Assembly: GCA_021739695.1 (NCBI GenBank)
Contig: JAIPBM010000011.1
Span: 60,174-124,173, forward strand
Direction: 5' to 3'
Origin: Flavobacteriales bacterium
GTDB lineage: Bacteria; Bacteroidota; Bacteroidia; UBA10329
DNA: 64,000 bases
A program made the position numbers and the translations under genes. The number at the start of each line of letters is the position of its first letter. The stretch's first letter is position 1. Shown here piece by piece: positions 39,301 through 47,046 of this stretch. The notes beneath the pieces were generated by a model that was not told the DNA's origin, ran no database searches, and saw nothing but the letters and a program-made list of their open reading frames with translations.

Positions 39301-39693
39301 GGAAGGTTCTGCTACTACATTGAAGCGGTAGAGGGCATTGCTGGACCATTGGCGAACGACCCCGACCCTGCATTGGTCCCACAGCTCAGTAATTCCAACG
39401 AGGCTTGCGCGCTGCAACATCCGAACGTTTTCATGCCAAACGCATTTATGCCAGAAGGCGTGAACAACGTTTTTAAACCGGTTACGGTTTACGTGAATGC
39501 CGAAAGCTACCTGCTGCAGATCTATAATCGTTGGGGACAACGACTGTTTGAAACAACCGACCCCAACGAAGGTTGGAATGGTACCTACGGCTCACATAAA
39601 GAACCACAGGGCACCTATGCCTATTTCGTGAAATTCGTCTCCTCTAAAGGAGAAACCTACACCAAAAGCGGAACGGTGACACTTATTCGATAG
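36340..39693 (+). CDS. secreted fibronectin-III-like protein with type B T9SS sorting domain
   Basis: The 1,117-residue product has a signal peptide ending RTQA. The N-terminal domain begins AHIIGGDVYWEC with IVFYLTLYKDC, a recurring start of Bacteroidota surface proteins. Several FN3/Ig-like modules follow (LTWEPVTDNN, LSWNPVATPD, YNIYRSVDG). It ends with a type B domain: NVFMPNAFMPEGVNN, IYNRWGQRLFE, GTYAYFVKF and GTVTLIR. It should be exported by T9SS and could be a surface adhesin. It is rich in Cys, notably in the first 300 residues. Confidence 0.86.
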   Translation: MSSIKHVFRILALAIFAVLMVPKRTQAAHIIGGDVYWECISSGPDAGKIVFYLTLYKDCSVNTFVSPAQGVWIRNHPTLSEIPVTLISQVDISAAQCGLDCASGAVGAVEKYVFASDPIAMTGVPPPNGYRIEYFKCCRGDSDNLQSAVDQEIFYSATMYPYNGQNMFPCYDSSPQFAEEPTSAICLGYQLRYNSNAIDNNLDSLSYEFIDPFGTSGIPIPHISGYSANQPMPGPNPINLDPVTGQMEYDAPANNPGRYTMAVAVSAWRCGQRISETIREMMITMVNCLEPNNVPTVSVPTWIAPATGSNYAVTVQAGDLVNFSLTGTDNDLSNGVPQILSFSASGSQFGTNFNNPNGGCLHTPCATLSSVTPPSTGTGSISTEFNWQTSCDHVSVTNECATLTSTYNFLFKYQDNYCPVRATRMVNVSVTVVGESIVNSPDPHCVSLDASGDVTLTWEPVTDNNVPPTFVEYVIYHSTSPNGPFQEIGTELNISTGTYVHSSANPVAAPNVSGPNYYLIKTRSGCNQLDAPIDTVASIYLTFSDGGTTANLSWNPVATPDLPSSNGSGSALYEVWRLEPGGVWEIAGTTNNLYYSDPVIWCNNEIITYRIELSDDFGCTSVSNEAGGPLNNPNQPDPQPLDSLTIDPQTGFITICWPPNTSTNVVQYNILLNPDAFAWVPMDTVYGYNNTCWTDSTSDASSNSLWYQVYATNSCGVPGIPAGSIQNNTDHHETILLQAEYDSCQQTTSLNWNRYWYWPEGVREYDIYTSIDGAPYSKIGTTADTVFVHEDLQASAEYCYIVRAVKDVSIRVTSTSNRRCIVAVVPKRPDYQYNYNTTVQTGNTGIEEFFYVDSTAGYLGFQIMRGKSPDAMSNLWFIPFDPSTRFYQYTDPGARPAFYSYYYSIIGVDNCNLNADTLNMSRTMLLEAEANPDRTNDIQWNAYEGWRGPISAYNIYRSVDGVYDYLTTVPPTQLTYTDTVEEIIIGEGRFCYYIEAVEGIAGPLANDPDPALVPQLSNSNEACALQHPNVFMPNAFMPEGVNNVFKPVTVYVNAESYLLQIYNRWGQRLFETTDPNEGWNGTYGSHKEPQGTYAYFVKFVSSKGETYTKSGTVTLIR

Positions 39694-39727
39694 TGAGGTT
39701 CTGCGAAAGTTTAGATTTGCAATTGAA

Positions 39728-40987
39728 ATGAGGATCATCCCGATCATATTAATTGCCTTGCTGGCGCAATTAGGCAATCTGAGAGCGCAGCAACTGCAAT
39801 GTGGAACATCGCAACGTATGCTGGCACAATTGGCCACAGACCCCATGTTGGAATCGCGAAGAGCCGCCATTGAGGAACAGACCCAACGATGGATTGAAGA
39901 GAACGTAGGGAACGTAGGGCGTGCAGTCATCACCATTCCTGTGGTAGTGCACGTGGTTTATAGCAGTAGTGCTCAGAATATTTCCGATGAGCAAGTCCAA
40001 ACGCAGATAGATGTGCTGAATGAAGACTACAGGGCACTGAATGCCGACATCTCTGGGGTGCCATCTATTTGGACAAACCGTGTGGCTGATAGCGAAATTC
40101 AATTTGCCCTTGCCGCCCGCACACCTGACGGATTCCTTACCAACGGCATCACGCGTACCGAAACAACGGTGACAAATTGGAACGGCTCCGATAATGTAAA
40201 ATTCACCTCCCTGGGCGGACATGATGCATGGCCCAATGACAAATACCTGAACATTTGGGTATGTAACATCGGCTCTGGGCTTTTGGGATATGCTTATCAG
40301 CCGGGTATCAATGCTTCGCTGGATGGTGTGGTTATCGGTTATCGGTATTTCGGAACCATTGGCAGCCTATCGAATGCATACGATCTTGGCCGCACATCCA
40401 CACATGAAATAGGACATTATCTTAACCTCGATCACCTTTGGGGACCGAACAATTCGAACCCGAATTGCACGGCTGACGACAACGTATCGGACACCCCAAA
40501 GCAAACCGACCCCAACTTTGGCTGCAACACTACTTTTCCGAACGAAACCTGCGGCAATGGAGTGAACAGCGATATGTTCAACAATTACATGGATTATGGA
40601 GATGATGAATGCCTCTTCTTTTTTACCAATGGGCAAAAGGAGCGCATGTTGGCCGCACTTAACGGACCTCGTTCTGGCATTCTTACATCTGATGGGCTTG
40701 TACCCGGACAAGTAGGAATTGAAGAGCAGCTCCTCCACAGTTCGCTTAGCATTTATCCGAATCCTAGTACGGGCAATGTCCATCTTCGTTTAGACCAAAA
40801 GGCCAACGCCATGGTAGATATCCGGATAATGGACCTAATGGGCAAACAAGTATTCGCTCAATCCAACGTGAATATGAGCGTTAATATCTACACCATCGAC
40901 CTGAGTGAACTAACCCAAGGAACCTATGTTCTAGAGATGACCTCAGAGAAAGAACACTTCAGCACAAAGATCAATATTGTTGACTAA
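39728..40987 (+). CDS. secreted M43-type (pappalysin/cytophagalysin) metalloprotease with type A T9SS domain
   Basis: The 419-residue product has a signal peptide ending LRAQQ. Its zincin motif is HEIGHYLNLDH (H226, E227, H230, H236), followed by NNYMDYGDDEC, where Met forms the Met-turn. A type A sorting domain occupies the end: LSIYPNPSTGN, IMDLMGKQV and GTYVLEMTSEKEH. It is predicted to be an extracellular zinc protease. TAGATTTG at 39712-39719, eight bases before the ATG, could be its -7 box. Its stop directly abuts mqnE (TAAATG). Confidence 0.9.
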   Translation: MRIIPIILIALLAQLGNLRAQQLQCGTSQRMLAQLATDPMLESRRAAIEEQTQRWIEENVGNVGRAVITIPVVVHVVYSSSAQNISDEQVQTQIDVLNEDYRALNADISGVPSIWTNRVADSEIQFALAARTPDGFLTNGITRTETTVTNWNGSDNVKFTSLGGHDAWPNDKYLNIWVCNIGSGLLGYAYQPGINASLDGVVIGYRYFGTIGSLSNAYDLGRTSTHEIGHYLNLDHLWGPNNSNPNCTADDNVSDTPKQTDPNFGCNTTFPNETCGNGVNSDMFNNYMDYGDDECLFFFTNGQKERMLAALNGPRSGILTSDGLVPGQVGIEEQLLHSSLSIYPNPSTGNVHLRLDQKANAMVDIRIMDLMGKQVFAQSNVNMSVNIYTIDLSELTQGTYVLEMTSEKEHFSTKINIVD

Positions 40988-42154
40988 ATGAATCAGAACG
41001 GTCTGGAACACATCCTATCAAGCAACCTGGATAATAAATTCAAAACCATCACCGAAAAGGTGCTGAAGGAAGAACGCATCAGCTTTGATGAGGGCGTGTT
41101 CCTCTACGAAAAAGGAGAACTGGCCTTCTTGGGTTCGCTTGCCAACCACATCAAGGAAAAGCGTCATGGCGATAAGGTATTCTTCAACAGAAATTTCCAT
41201 GTAGAACCGACCAATATCTGCGTATTCGATTGCAAATTCTGTTCGTATTCCAGACTTCTGAAACAAAAATCGGAAGGTTGGGAACTATCTGAAGAAGAGA
41301 TCTTGCAGATGGTAAGAAGCTACGAAGGCAAACCTGTTACCGAAGTGCACATCGTAGGCGGTGTGCATCCAAAAATGGGACTCCATTATTTTGCTTCGCT
41401 GATCAAAAAGGTGAAGGAGATACGTCCCGATATCCACGTAAAGGCCTTTACGGCTGTAGAACTCGAATACATGTGTCGCAAGGCAAAAGTGAGCTACCGC
41501 GAAGGGCTTCAGATCTTGAAAGACCACGGACAGGATTCGTTACCTGGCGGTGGTGCCGAGATATTTGACGAAACGGTGCGTGCCGAGATCTGCAACGATA
41601 AATGCACGTCTGAACAGTGGTTGGAAATGCATCGCACCGCACACCAATTAGGCATGCCAAGTAATGCCACCATGCTTTACGGTCACATCGAATCGTTTGA
41701 ACATCGGGTGGACCACATGAACCGCTTGCGAAACCTACAGGACGAAACGGGTGGATTCAACACCTTTATTCCGCTCAAATACCGTAATGGCAACAACCAG
41801 ATGAGCCACATTAATGAGGTGAGCACCATCGAAGACCTCCGCAACTATGCCATTGGCCGTATTTACATGGACAATTTCGGGCACGTAAAAGCCTATTGGC
41901 CCATGATTGGTAGACAGACCGCTCAGATGAGCCTTGCCTTTGGGGTAGATGATATTGATGGCACCATAGACGATAGCACCAAGATCTACAGTATGGCCGG
42001 TGCAGAAGATCAGAATCCAGCTCTGAGTACCGAGGAATTGGTGGGCCTGATAAAAGAAGTGGGCCGCCATCCTATAGAGCGAGATACGGTTTACAATACC
42101 GTTACCGATTACATGAATTACGATTTTGCTGCTGAGAAGGCAATCGGAGTTTAA
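40988..42154 (+). CDS. mqnE: aminodeoxyfutalosine synthase (radical SAM)
   Basis: The 388-residue product has the radical-SAM cluster motif CxxxCxxC as C78, C82 and C85 in NICVFDCKFC. Further MqnE-type motifs are VHIVGGVHPKMGLHYF, HVKAFTAVELEY, DSLPGGGAEIFDETVR and GFNTFIPLKYRNGNN. MqnE joins the enolpyruvyl group to the nucleoside in the futalosine route to menaquinone. Its paralogue MqnC is the main alternative but is usually shorter and differs in these motifs. It starts on the base after the M43 protease stop, so it is at least partly cotranscribed. Confidence 0.9.
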   Translation: MNQNGLEHILSSNLDNKFKTITEKVLKEERISFDEGVFLYEKGELAFLGSLANHIKEKRHGDKVFFNRNFHVEPTNICVFDCKFCSYSRLLKQKSEGWELSEEEILQMVRSYEGKPVTEVHIVGGVHPKMGLHYFASLIKKVKEIRPDIHVKAFTAVELEYMCRKAKVSYREGLQILKDHGQDSLPGGGAEIFDETVRAEICNDKCTSEQWLEMHRTAHQLGMPSNATMLYGHIESFEHRVDHMNRLRNLQDETGGFNTFIPLKYRNGNNQMSHINEVSTIEDLRNYAIGRIYMDNFGHVKAYWPMIGRQTAQMSLAFGVDDIDGTIDDSTKIYSMAGAEDQNPALSTEELVGLIKEVGRHPIERDTVYNTVTDYMNYDFAAEKAIGV

Positions 42155-42234
42155 TTCTTTTTTTGCTAAGCAAGCATCAATCACGGAAAAACGTAATAAA
42201 ACCTGCAAAGCAATAAGGCTAAGAACCGAAGGCC

Positions 42235-42654
42235 CTAAGCCAAAATATACAGATTGATGATGGCCACAATAAAGTAAGGCACCAATCCGCCAGCGCCTGC
42301 ATAGTCTTTGGCCATACGCTGCCCAAAGAAGAGCATCAATAAAGAGGCTGCCGAAAGGGATGTTCCGATCAGCGGAAAGGTGAAACTGCGAAAGGCCACT
42401 ACTTCCACTACACCAACTGCCGATGCCAATCCGGCCGAAATCTCTACAAGCGTAATGACACTGAGTAGCATCGGCACCATTCCCGCCAAGGGTGATCTGG
42501 CAAAATGTCCCGTCAACCATTCGAGGTTTCCTTTACGGTCTATTACCTTATCTATTCCAGACTGTAGAAACAGAATGGCAAAGAATGTTGAAAGCAGCGC
42601 CTGAATAAGAATGAAGGCATTGGGCGTGTATTGACCGATCAAGTTGAGGAGCAT
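42235..42654 (-). CDS. DoxX-like small membrane protein
   Basis: The 139-residue product has four membrane helices. The first contains LFLQSGIDKVIDRKGNLEWLTGHF, and VITLVEISAGLASAVGV follows, the usual DoxX/MauE pattern. The function is unknown; relatives interact with quinone or redox proteins. It is separated by 91 bases from the upstream FMN reductase gene. A TATATTCG -7-like box at 42677-42684 suggests its own promoter. Confidence 0.75.
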   Translation of the reverse strand: MLLNLIGQYTPNAFILIQALLSTFFAILFLQSGIDKVIDRKGNLEWLTGHFARSPLAGMVPMLLSVITLVEISAGLASAVGVVEVVAFRSFTFPLIGTSLSAASLLMLFFGQRMAKDYAGAGGLVPYFIVAIINLYILA

Positions 42655-42745
42655 GTGCTTGCGTTTGTACGTTTTACGAATATATCAATTGAACAGGAAA
42701 GACCAGTGACTTTGATTGAGCGCAACGGAACGCTCTTGCCACGCT

Positions 42746-43267
42746 TCAGAAAGTTACGAATCCCTTCAGTTGTGTTTCAAGCTCCCGATTCAATGGCTCA
42801 TTCACCAAGGCGCCATCCGCAGTAAGCGCCAAATGAACCTGCGAGAGGTACACTTTTTTGCTGTACACCTCAGAACCTAGGTAATGAAGGATTCCTGTCA
42901 GATGATCGAGGCCACGCACATTGCCCGACCGGCCACTGGCCAATCCCATCAAAGCCACTTTCTTATCGCGGAAATCGCCATGATCGCAAGCATCCATAAA
43001 GAACTTGAGGTATCCGGGAAATCCGCCATTGTATTCGGGAACAATGAAAATGAGCTTGCGCACATTCCGAATGTACTTGGAAACCACCGCTTCAAATTCG
43101 GGCACATTCTTACCGTAGTTGCTTTCCTGTATCCAATTCACTTCCACATCGCGTAGGTCTAGCACCTGAAACGATTCGCCTAATTGCTCAAGCAAATTGG
43201 CATACAGCTCAGCTACGCGTTTGGTATTGCTGTCCGGCCTATTGGTGGTACAGATAACGGTGATCAT
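42746..43267 (-). CDS. NADPH-dependent FMN reductase family protein
   Basis: The 173-residue flavodoxin-like protein has the phosphate loop ICTTNRPDSNTKRVA and the reductase motif VPEYNGGFPGYLKFFMD. MGLASGRSGNVRGLDHL is the second flavin contact. It would reduce FMN, quinones or azo compounds with NAD(P)H. It is the last gene of the Crp-led operon; its ATG overlaps the previous stop as ATGA. Confidence 0.85.
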   Translation of the reverse strand: MITVICTTNRPDSNTKRVAELYANLLEQLGESFQVLDLRDVEVNWIQESNYGKNVPEFEAVVSKYIRNVRKLIFIVPEYNGGFPGYLKFFMDACDHGDFRDKKVALMGLASGRSGNVRGLDHLTGILHYLGSEVYSKKVYLSQVHLALTADGALVNEPLNRELETQLKGFVTF

Positions 43268-43734
43268 TGCTTAAGGTCGGAAGACATTTGGTTGAAGTAA
43301 TTCATATCGCGCTCCAGCAGACCTTTTCCCAAATAGTAGATATCGTCCGTTTTGATGTTCTCCAAGTAGCTTGTCTTTTGCTCAAACATGGCTGTTCCCA
43401 AGTAGTACCAATCGTCTGTAACGATCTTATCCAATTCATCGCGCTTGCCAGAAATGAGTGCTGCACCTAGAAAATACAGGTCATCGTTGTTCACATATTT
43501 CAGCTTCTCGGTGCTTTTTAGGAACAGGCTTTTAGAGAAATAGTAGATGTCGTCATTTTTCACATTCGCCCAAGCGGTCGTATCGCCAGTAAGCAACACG
43601 TAACCTAGATAATGAAGATCATCACCTTTATAGATGGTGATCTTCTCGCCTTGCGCAAGAACAGAACTTCCTATGAAGATCAGTGCTGCTGCAAGGCAGG
43701 AAATGCAAAAAGTATGCGGTCGCCTTTTGGTCAC
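43264..43734 (-). CDS. secreted protein of five exact 23-residue repeats, family unknown
   Basis: The open frame runs to 43887, but this would overlap rocD by more than 150 bases. A GTG at 43734 makes a four-base GTGA overlap with the rocD stop and gives 156 residues with a signal peptide ([19 protein letters not shown]...LAQ). The mature part has five repeats beginning at Asp-Asp residues 38, 61, 84, 107 and 130, exactly 23 apart, each of the form [GNT]DD-hydrophobic-[YH][YF][LF][GS]. They read [32 protein letters not shown] and TDDIYYLG. I do not recognise the family; a small helical or beta solenoid is likely. It is encoded between rocD and an FMN reductase with four-base overlaps at both ends. 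Confidence 0.78.
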   Translation of the reverse strand: MTKRRPHTFCISCLAAALIFIGSSVLAQGEKITIYKGDDLHYLGYVLLTGDTTAWANVKNDDIYYFSKSLFLKSTEKLKYVNNDDLYFLGAALISGKRDELDKIVTDDWYYLGTAMFEQKTSYLENIKTDDIYYLGKGLLERDMNYFNQMSSDLKQ

Positions 43735-44984
43735 TTGGTAAATTCGGTGAGTGTATCTTTTATAATGCGCAAGCAATCGCTCAACTGATCTTCGGTCATT
43801 ACCAACGGTGGCGCAAAGCGAATAATGTTTCCATGGGTTGGTTTTGCCAACAGACCGTTCGAAGCCAACTTCAAACAAATGTTCCAAGCGGTTTTGCTGT
43901 CGGGAGAATCGTTGATGATGATGGCATTGAGCAATCCTTTTCCTCTTACAAGTTTTACCAGATCGTTGGTAGCAATGAATGCTTCCAATTCCTCGCGGAA
44001 GCGTTTTCCTAGTCGTTCGGCATTCTCTGCCAATTTCTCGTTTTTCACTACTTCCAATGCTGCCATGGCCACTTTACATGCAAGCGGGTTGCCACCAAAA
44101 GTTGAGCCATGTTCTCCTGGTTTGATGCAAAGCATTATTTCATCGTCTGCCAACACGGCCGAGACAGGCAAAACGCCCCCAGAAAGTGCTTTCCCCAAAA
44201 TGAGGATATCTGGTCGTACGTTCTCATGATCAACCGCCAGTAGTTTCCCCGTTCGGGCAATTCCAGTCTGAATTTCATCAGCAATAAGCAGCACATTATA
44301 TTGTGTGCAAAGTTCCCGTGCTTTGGTCAAATAGCCGGCAGTTGGCACATTCACGCCTGCTTCTCCTTGTATCGGCTCTACCAGAAAACCAGCCACATTC
44401 GGATCTTGCAGTGCTTTTTCCAACGCTGCCACATCATTGTACGGAATGGATTCAAACCCAGGCGTAAATGGCCCGAAATTGTTGCGCGCATCAGGGTCGT
44501 TAGAAAACGAGATGATGGTGGTTGTTCTTCCATGGAAGTTACCATCGCACACAATGATCTTCGCTTTATTGCTTGGAATTCCCTTTTTCTCGTACGCCCA
44601 TTTTCGGCAAAGCTTCAAAGCAGTTTCCACTCCTTCTGCGCCCGTGTTCATCGGCAATAGCTTATCAAAACCGAAATACGCGGTGGCGTATTGCTCAAAT
44701 TCGCCCAATACGTCATTGTAAAAAGCACGGCTGGTCAGCGTCAGTTTCTGAGCCTGCTCGGTAAGTGCACCAATAATACTTGGATGGCAATGCCCTTGAT
44801 TGACTGCCGAATAGGCTGAAAGAAAATCGTAGTAGCGTTTGCCGTCTGTATCCCACACAAAAACGCCTTCGCCCTTCTCTAACACCACTGGTAGCGGATG
44901 GTAATTGTGCGCACCATAGCGATCTTCTGTATCAATGATCTGTTGCGCTTTGGCTGATATTTCCAACAATTCTTCCGTCATCAT
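43731..44984 (-). CDS. rocD: ornithine aminotransferase
   Basis: The 417-residue class III PLP aminotransferase contains [42 protein letters not shown] (Asp236 binding the pyridine N) and the Schiff-base Lys265 in LGKALSGG. The HNYHP and NTGAEGVE signatures are typical of ornithine-oxo-acid aminotransferase, which makes glutamate semialdehyde from ornithine in arginine/proline metabolism. It sits in a Crp-led operon, six bases after a glutaredoxin-like gene. Confidence 0.93.
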   Translation of the reverse strand: MMTEELLEISAKAQQIIDTEDRYGAHNYHPLPVVLEKGEGVFVWDTDGKRYYDFLSAYSAVNQGHCHPSIIGALTEQAQKLTLTSRAFYNDVLGEFEQYATAYFGFDKLLPMNTGAEGVETALKLCRKWAYEKKGIPSNKAKIIVCDGNFHGRTTTIISFSNDPDARNNFGPFTPGFESIPYNDVAALEKALQDPNVAGFLVEPIQGEAGVNVPTAGYLTKARELCTQYNVLLIADEIQTGIARTGKLLAVDHENVRPDILILGKALSGGVLPVSAVLADDEIMLCIKPGEHGSTFGGNPLACKVAMAALEVVKNEKLAENAERLGKRFREELEAFIATNDLVKLVRGKGLLNAIIINDSPDSKTAWNICLKLASNGLLAKPTHGNIIRFAPPLVMTEDQLSDCLRIIKDTLTEFTK

Positions 44985-44989
44985 GCTTT

Positions 44990-45211
44990 TTACTTTTTCA
45001 AATTCAATTTCAGGTAATCTATGATGTCTTCTCCATAGGCCATCAAGGTAGTATCAACGAACAACGCAGGATACACGAAAATATCATGTGGCGGTTGTAC
45101 ATGCTGAAGATCCACGTTGTAAATATCCGCATCAATACCGGAGGAACGGACAAAATCCTTTACCAATCCGCATTGATGACACCAATTGGCAACATAGATC
45201 ACAGGCTTCAT
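44990..45211 (-). CDS. glutaredoxin-like thioredoxin-fold protein
   Basis: The 73-residue protein has one thioredoxin-fold core: [18 protein letters not shown] with the CxxC site WCHQC, then DADIYNVDL and the cis-Pro-like YPALFVD. This is a minimal glutaredoxin length. It is probably a cytosolic thiol-disulfide oxidoreductase. Its ATG overlaps the crp stop by four bases and its stop is five bases from rocD. Confidence 0.85.
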   Translation of the reverse strand: MKPVIYVANWCHQCGLVKDFVRSSGIDADIYNVDLQHVQPPHDIFVYPALFVDTTLMAYGEDIIDYLKLNLKK

Positions 45212-45891
45212 ACCAACTTGTCTGTTTGATGAATGAGAATCGTCTTACGATCAAAATTGATCAGCTCCTTTTCCTTCAACTCATTCAATACGGTTGTTAC
45301 CGTTTGGCGAGATGTGGCAGTAAGACTGGCCAGATCTTGATGCGTGAGCGAGTGTTCTAAAAGCACTTCGCCCCCAGCGAGCACTTTTCCTCGTTCCGTT
45401 GCCATTTCGCGGATCAGATCCACAATTCTAGTTCTGGCATCTTTAAAGATCAGCGATTCGAACTTCCTCTCGACCTTAGACAATCGATTTCCAATGGTGG
45501 TTGTGATCTTCAGACCGAGTTCCGCATTTCCACGCATCATATCCAAGATCTCTTCCACATTCAAGGTGCAAACCCGCACGTCATCATCCATGGCAATGGC
45601 GAAATCGTTACGCGTTTCCTCCCCTACCAAACCCATCTCGCCAAACATATCACCCGGATGCATAATGGCTTTGATGATCTCTTTCCCGTCAGGCGAATAG
45701 CTGCCGATCTTCACTCTTCCATTTTTTAGAAAGAAAATGATCTTAGAAGGTTCGTTTGGGAAATAAATATGCGTTCCCTTTTCCTTGGTCTTCATGGTAG
45801 AACGCTGTTCTACTTTTAGCATTTCCTTATCGGAAAGCCCCTCGAAAAGATGGATTTTTTCGAGCCACCAGAGTTTTGTGAAGTTGTTCAA
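45208..45891 (-). CDS. Crp/Fnr-family transcriptional regulator
   Basis: The 227-residue protein has an N-terminal cyclic-nucleotide-binding-type domain (KEIIKAIMHPGDMFGEMGLVGEE), a dimer helix around residues 120-150, and a C-terminal winged helix: LTHQDLASLTATSRQTVTTVLNELKEKELI. No cluster of Cys typical of FNR is present, so an oxygen-sensing Fe-S role is unlikely; the ligand is unknown. It is the first gene of the operon and has its own near-consensus promoter. Confidence 0.9.
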   Translation of the reverse strand: MNNFTKLWWLEKIHLFEGLSDKEMLKVEQRSTMKTKEKGTHIYFPNEPSKIIFFLKNGRVKIGSYSPDGKEIIKAIMHPGDMFGEMGLVGEETRNDFAIAMDDDVRVCTLNVEEILDMMRGNAELGLKITTTIGNRLSKVERKFESLIFKDARTRIVDLIREMATERGKVLAGGEVLLEHSLTHQDLASLTATSRQTVTTVLNELKEKELINFDRKTILIHQTDKLV

Positions 45892-45915
45892 GGGAGTTTG
45901 TTTAATGATCGGTCA

Positions 45916-45944
45916 CAAATATATTAATTGCAAAAGCGGTCAAA
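45916..45944 (-). promoter_or_regulatory. promoter of the Crp-led operon
   Basis: On the minus strand TTTG (45944-45941), a 17-base spacer and TATATTTG (45923-45916) match the Bacteroidota consensus TTTG-N17-TAnnTTTG exactly. The box lies 24 bases before the crp ATG, so a leader of roughly 20 bases is expected. Confidence 0.8.
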
Positions 45945-45970
45945 TTGTTCGCTGCATCTAGCATTCGCCC

Positions 45971-45999
45971 TTGGTCGCTCGAAAAAAGGGCTATTTTTG
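45971..45999 (+). promoter_or_regulatory. tRNA-Leu promoter
   Basis: TTG (45971-45973), an 18-base spacer and TATTTTTG (45992-45999) fit the Bacteroidota pattern. The -7 box ends nine bases before the mature tRNA start, as expected for a short precursor. Confidence 0.7.
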
Positions 46000-46008
46000 C
46001 GCAGCCCC

Positions 46009-46092
46009 GCCCAGGTGGTGAAATTGGTAGACACGCTAGCTTGAGGGGCTAGTGGCCGTTAGGCTGTGCTGGTTCGAGTCCAGTCCTGGGCA
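46009..46092 (+). tRNA. tRNA-Leu (anticodon GAG)
   Basis: The acceptor stem is GCCCAGG/CCTGGGC with discriminator A. The D-arm contains AAATTGGTAGAC, the anticodon stem is CTAGC/GCTAG around TTGAGGG (anticodon GAG), a class II variable arm follows, and the T-arm is CTGGTTCGAGTCCAG. It reads CUC and CUU codons. The 3'-terminal CCA is not encoded. Confidence 0.95.
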
Positions 46093-46114
46093 CATTTTTA
46101 AACGATAGTAGCGT

Positions 46115-47032
46115 ATGAACAGAATGAACAAGCGTATTTTGAAGATGTACACGCTTCTAATACTTGCTGTGTTGTTCAGTAAACCGCTTCTTGCCCAAGT
46201 GGTTGAGTTCGGAGAGGAATTCAATAATGTTGGTCGATTGAAAAACCCAGGAACTGAATGGACCACCAACGTTTGGCCCAAAAACCTGGTGATCATGTAC
46301 AACAACGGCAAGACCACGATCAACGGAAATGCCATGAACATCATTATTGAACCACTAAGCGGTTCAGAACCAACAGACGAAGTGAAGTTGGTGATTGGTC
46401 AGGCACGAAATTGGGCAGCACTCAAATACGCTTTTAAGCTTCCAGGAAAGTACAAGGTTAGCGCGTTGGACAGAGAACGTAAGTTTTTGGCCAGCAGCAT
46501 TATCACTATAAATGGCCCTGTAAAACCAGAACCAAAGCCAGAACCTGTAGCGGAAAAACCGGTCGAAAAGCCTGTGAAAAAAGAAGAGCCGACCAAGGAA
46601 GAGATTCTTGAAAATGCTCCAGAACCGATATTCGTTGAATCTGTTATTGAGGAGGAACTGACCGAAGAAGAGAAAGAGACCTTGCTTTTCGAAAGCTTCT
46701 ACATTGCTTTCGGAAGAACGGTGCAAAGTGGAATGCTGATGGGACAGAACGAAAAGTTCAAAGGGATTCCTGGAGGAGTTGATCTGCAAGTACTTTTCTC
46801 AAACAATGAAGGATTTGGAACAGAAACCATCTCTGTTGACATCTGGTTCAAACCAGACGGTACCAAAGAATACAGTGAGCATTTTACCGAAATGACCGTT
46901 CCTATTGGCAAGAATGTAACCCAAGCCAACTTCCCACTGAACATCAGAGACCGAGGAAGCTACAAAGTATCGCTTTATACAGGCGATGCAGATGCCGTTT
47001 GGATAGGTTCAGGATACGTTAGTATCTACTAA
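46115..47032 (+). CDS. secreted two-domain beta-sandwich protein, unknown function
   Basis: The 305-residue product has a signal peptide (MYTLLILAVLFSKPLLAQ within the first 28 residues; starts at 46115, 46124 or 46145 are possible). One beta-sandwich-like domain (about 28-130: WTTNVWPKNLVIMYNNGKTTI, GKYKVSALD) is joined by a Pro/Glu/Lys-rich linker (KPEPKPEPVAEKP) to a second (about 190-305: FYIAFGRTVQSG, VSLYTGDADAVWIGSGYVSIY). The two domains share ends of the form YKVS. I do not recognise a family. It follows tRNA-Leu by 22 bases and may be transcribed from its promoter. Confidence 0.65.
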   Translation: MNRMNKRILKMYTLLILAVLFSKPLLAQVVEFGEEFNNVGRLKNPGTEWTTNVWPKNLVIMYNNGKTTINGNAMNIIIEPLSGSEPTDEVKLVIGQARNWAALKYAFKLPGKYKVSALDRERKFLASSIITINGPVKPEPKPEPVAEKPVEKPVKKEEPTKEEILENAPEPIFVESVIEEELTEEEKETLLFESFYIAFGRTVQSGMLMGQNEKFKGIPGGVDLQVLFSNNEGFGTETISVDIWFKPDGTKEYSEHFTEMTVPIGKNVTQANFPLNIRDRGSYKVSLYTGDADAVWIGSGYVSIY

Positions 47033-47046
47033 ATCCCCGAAATAAA

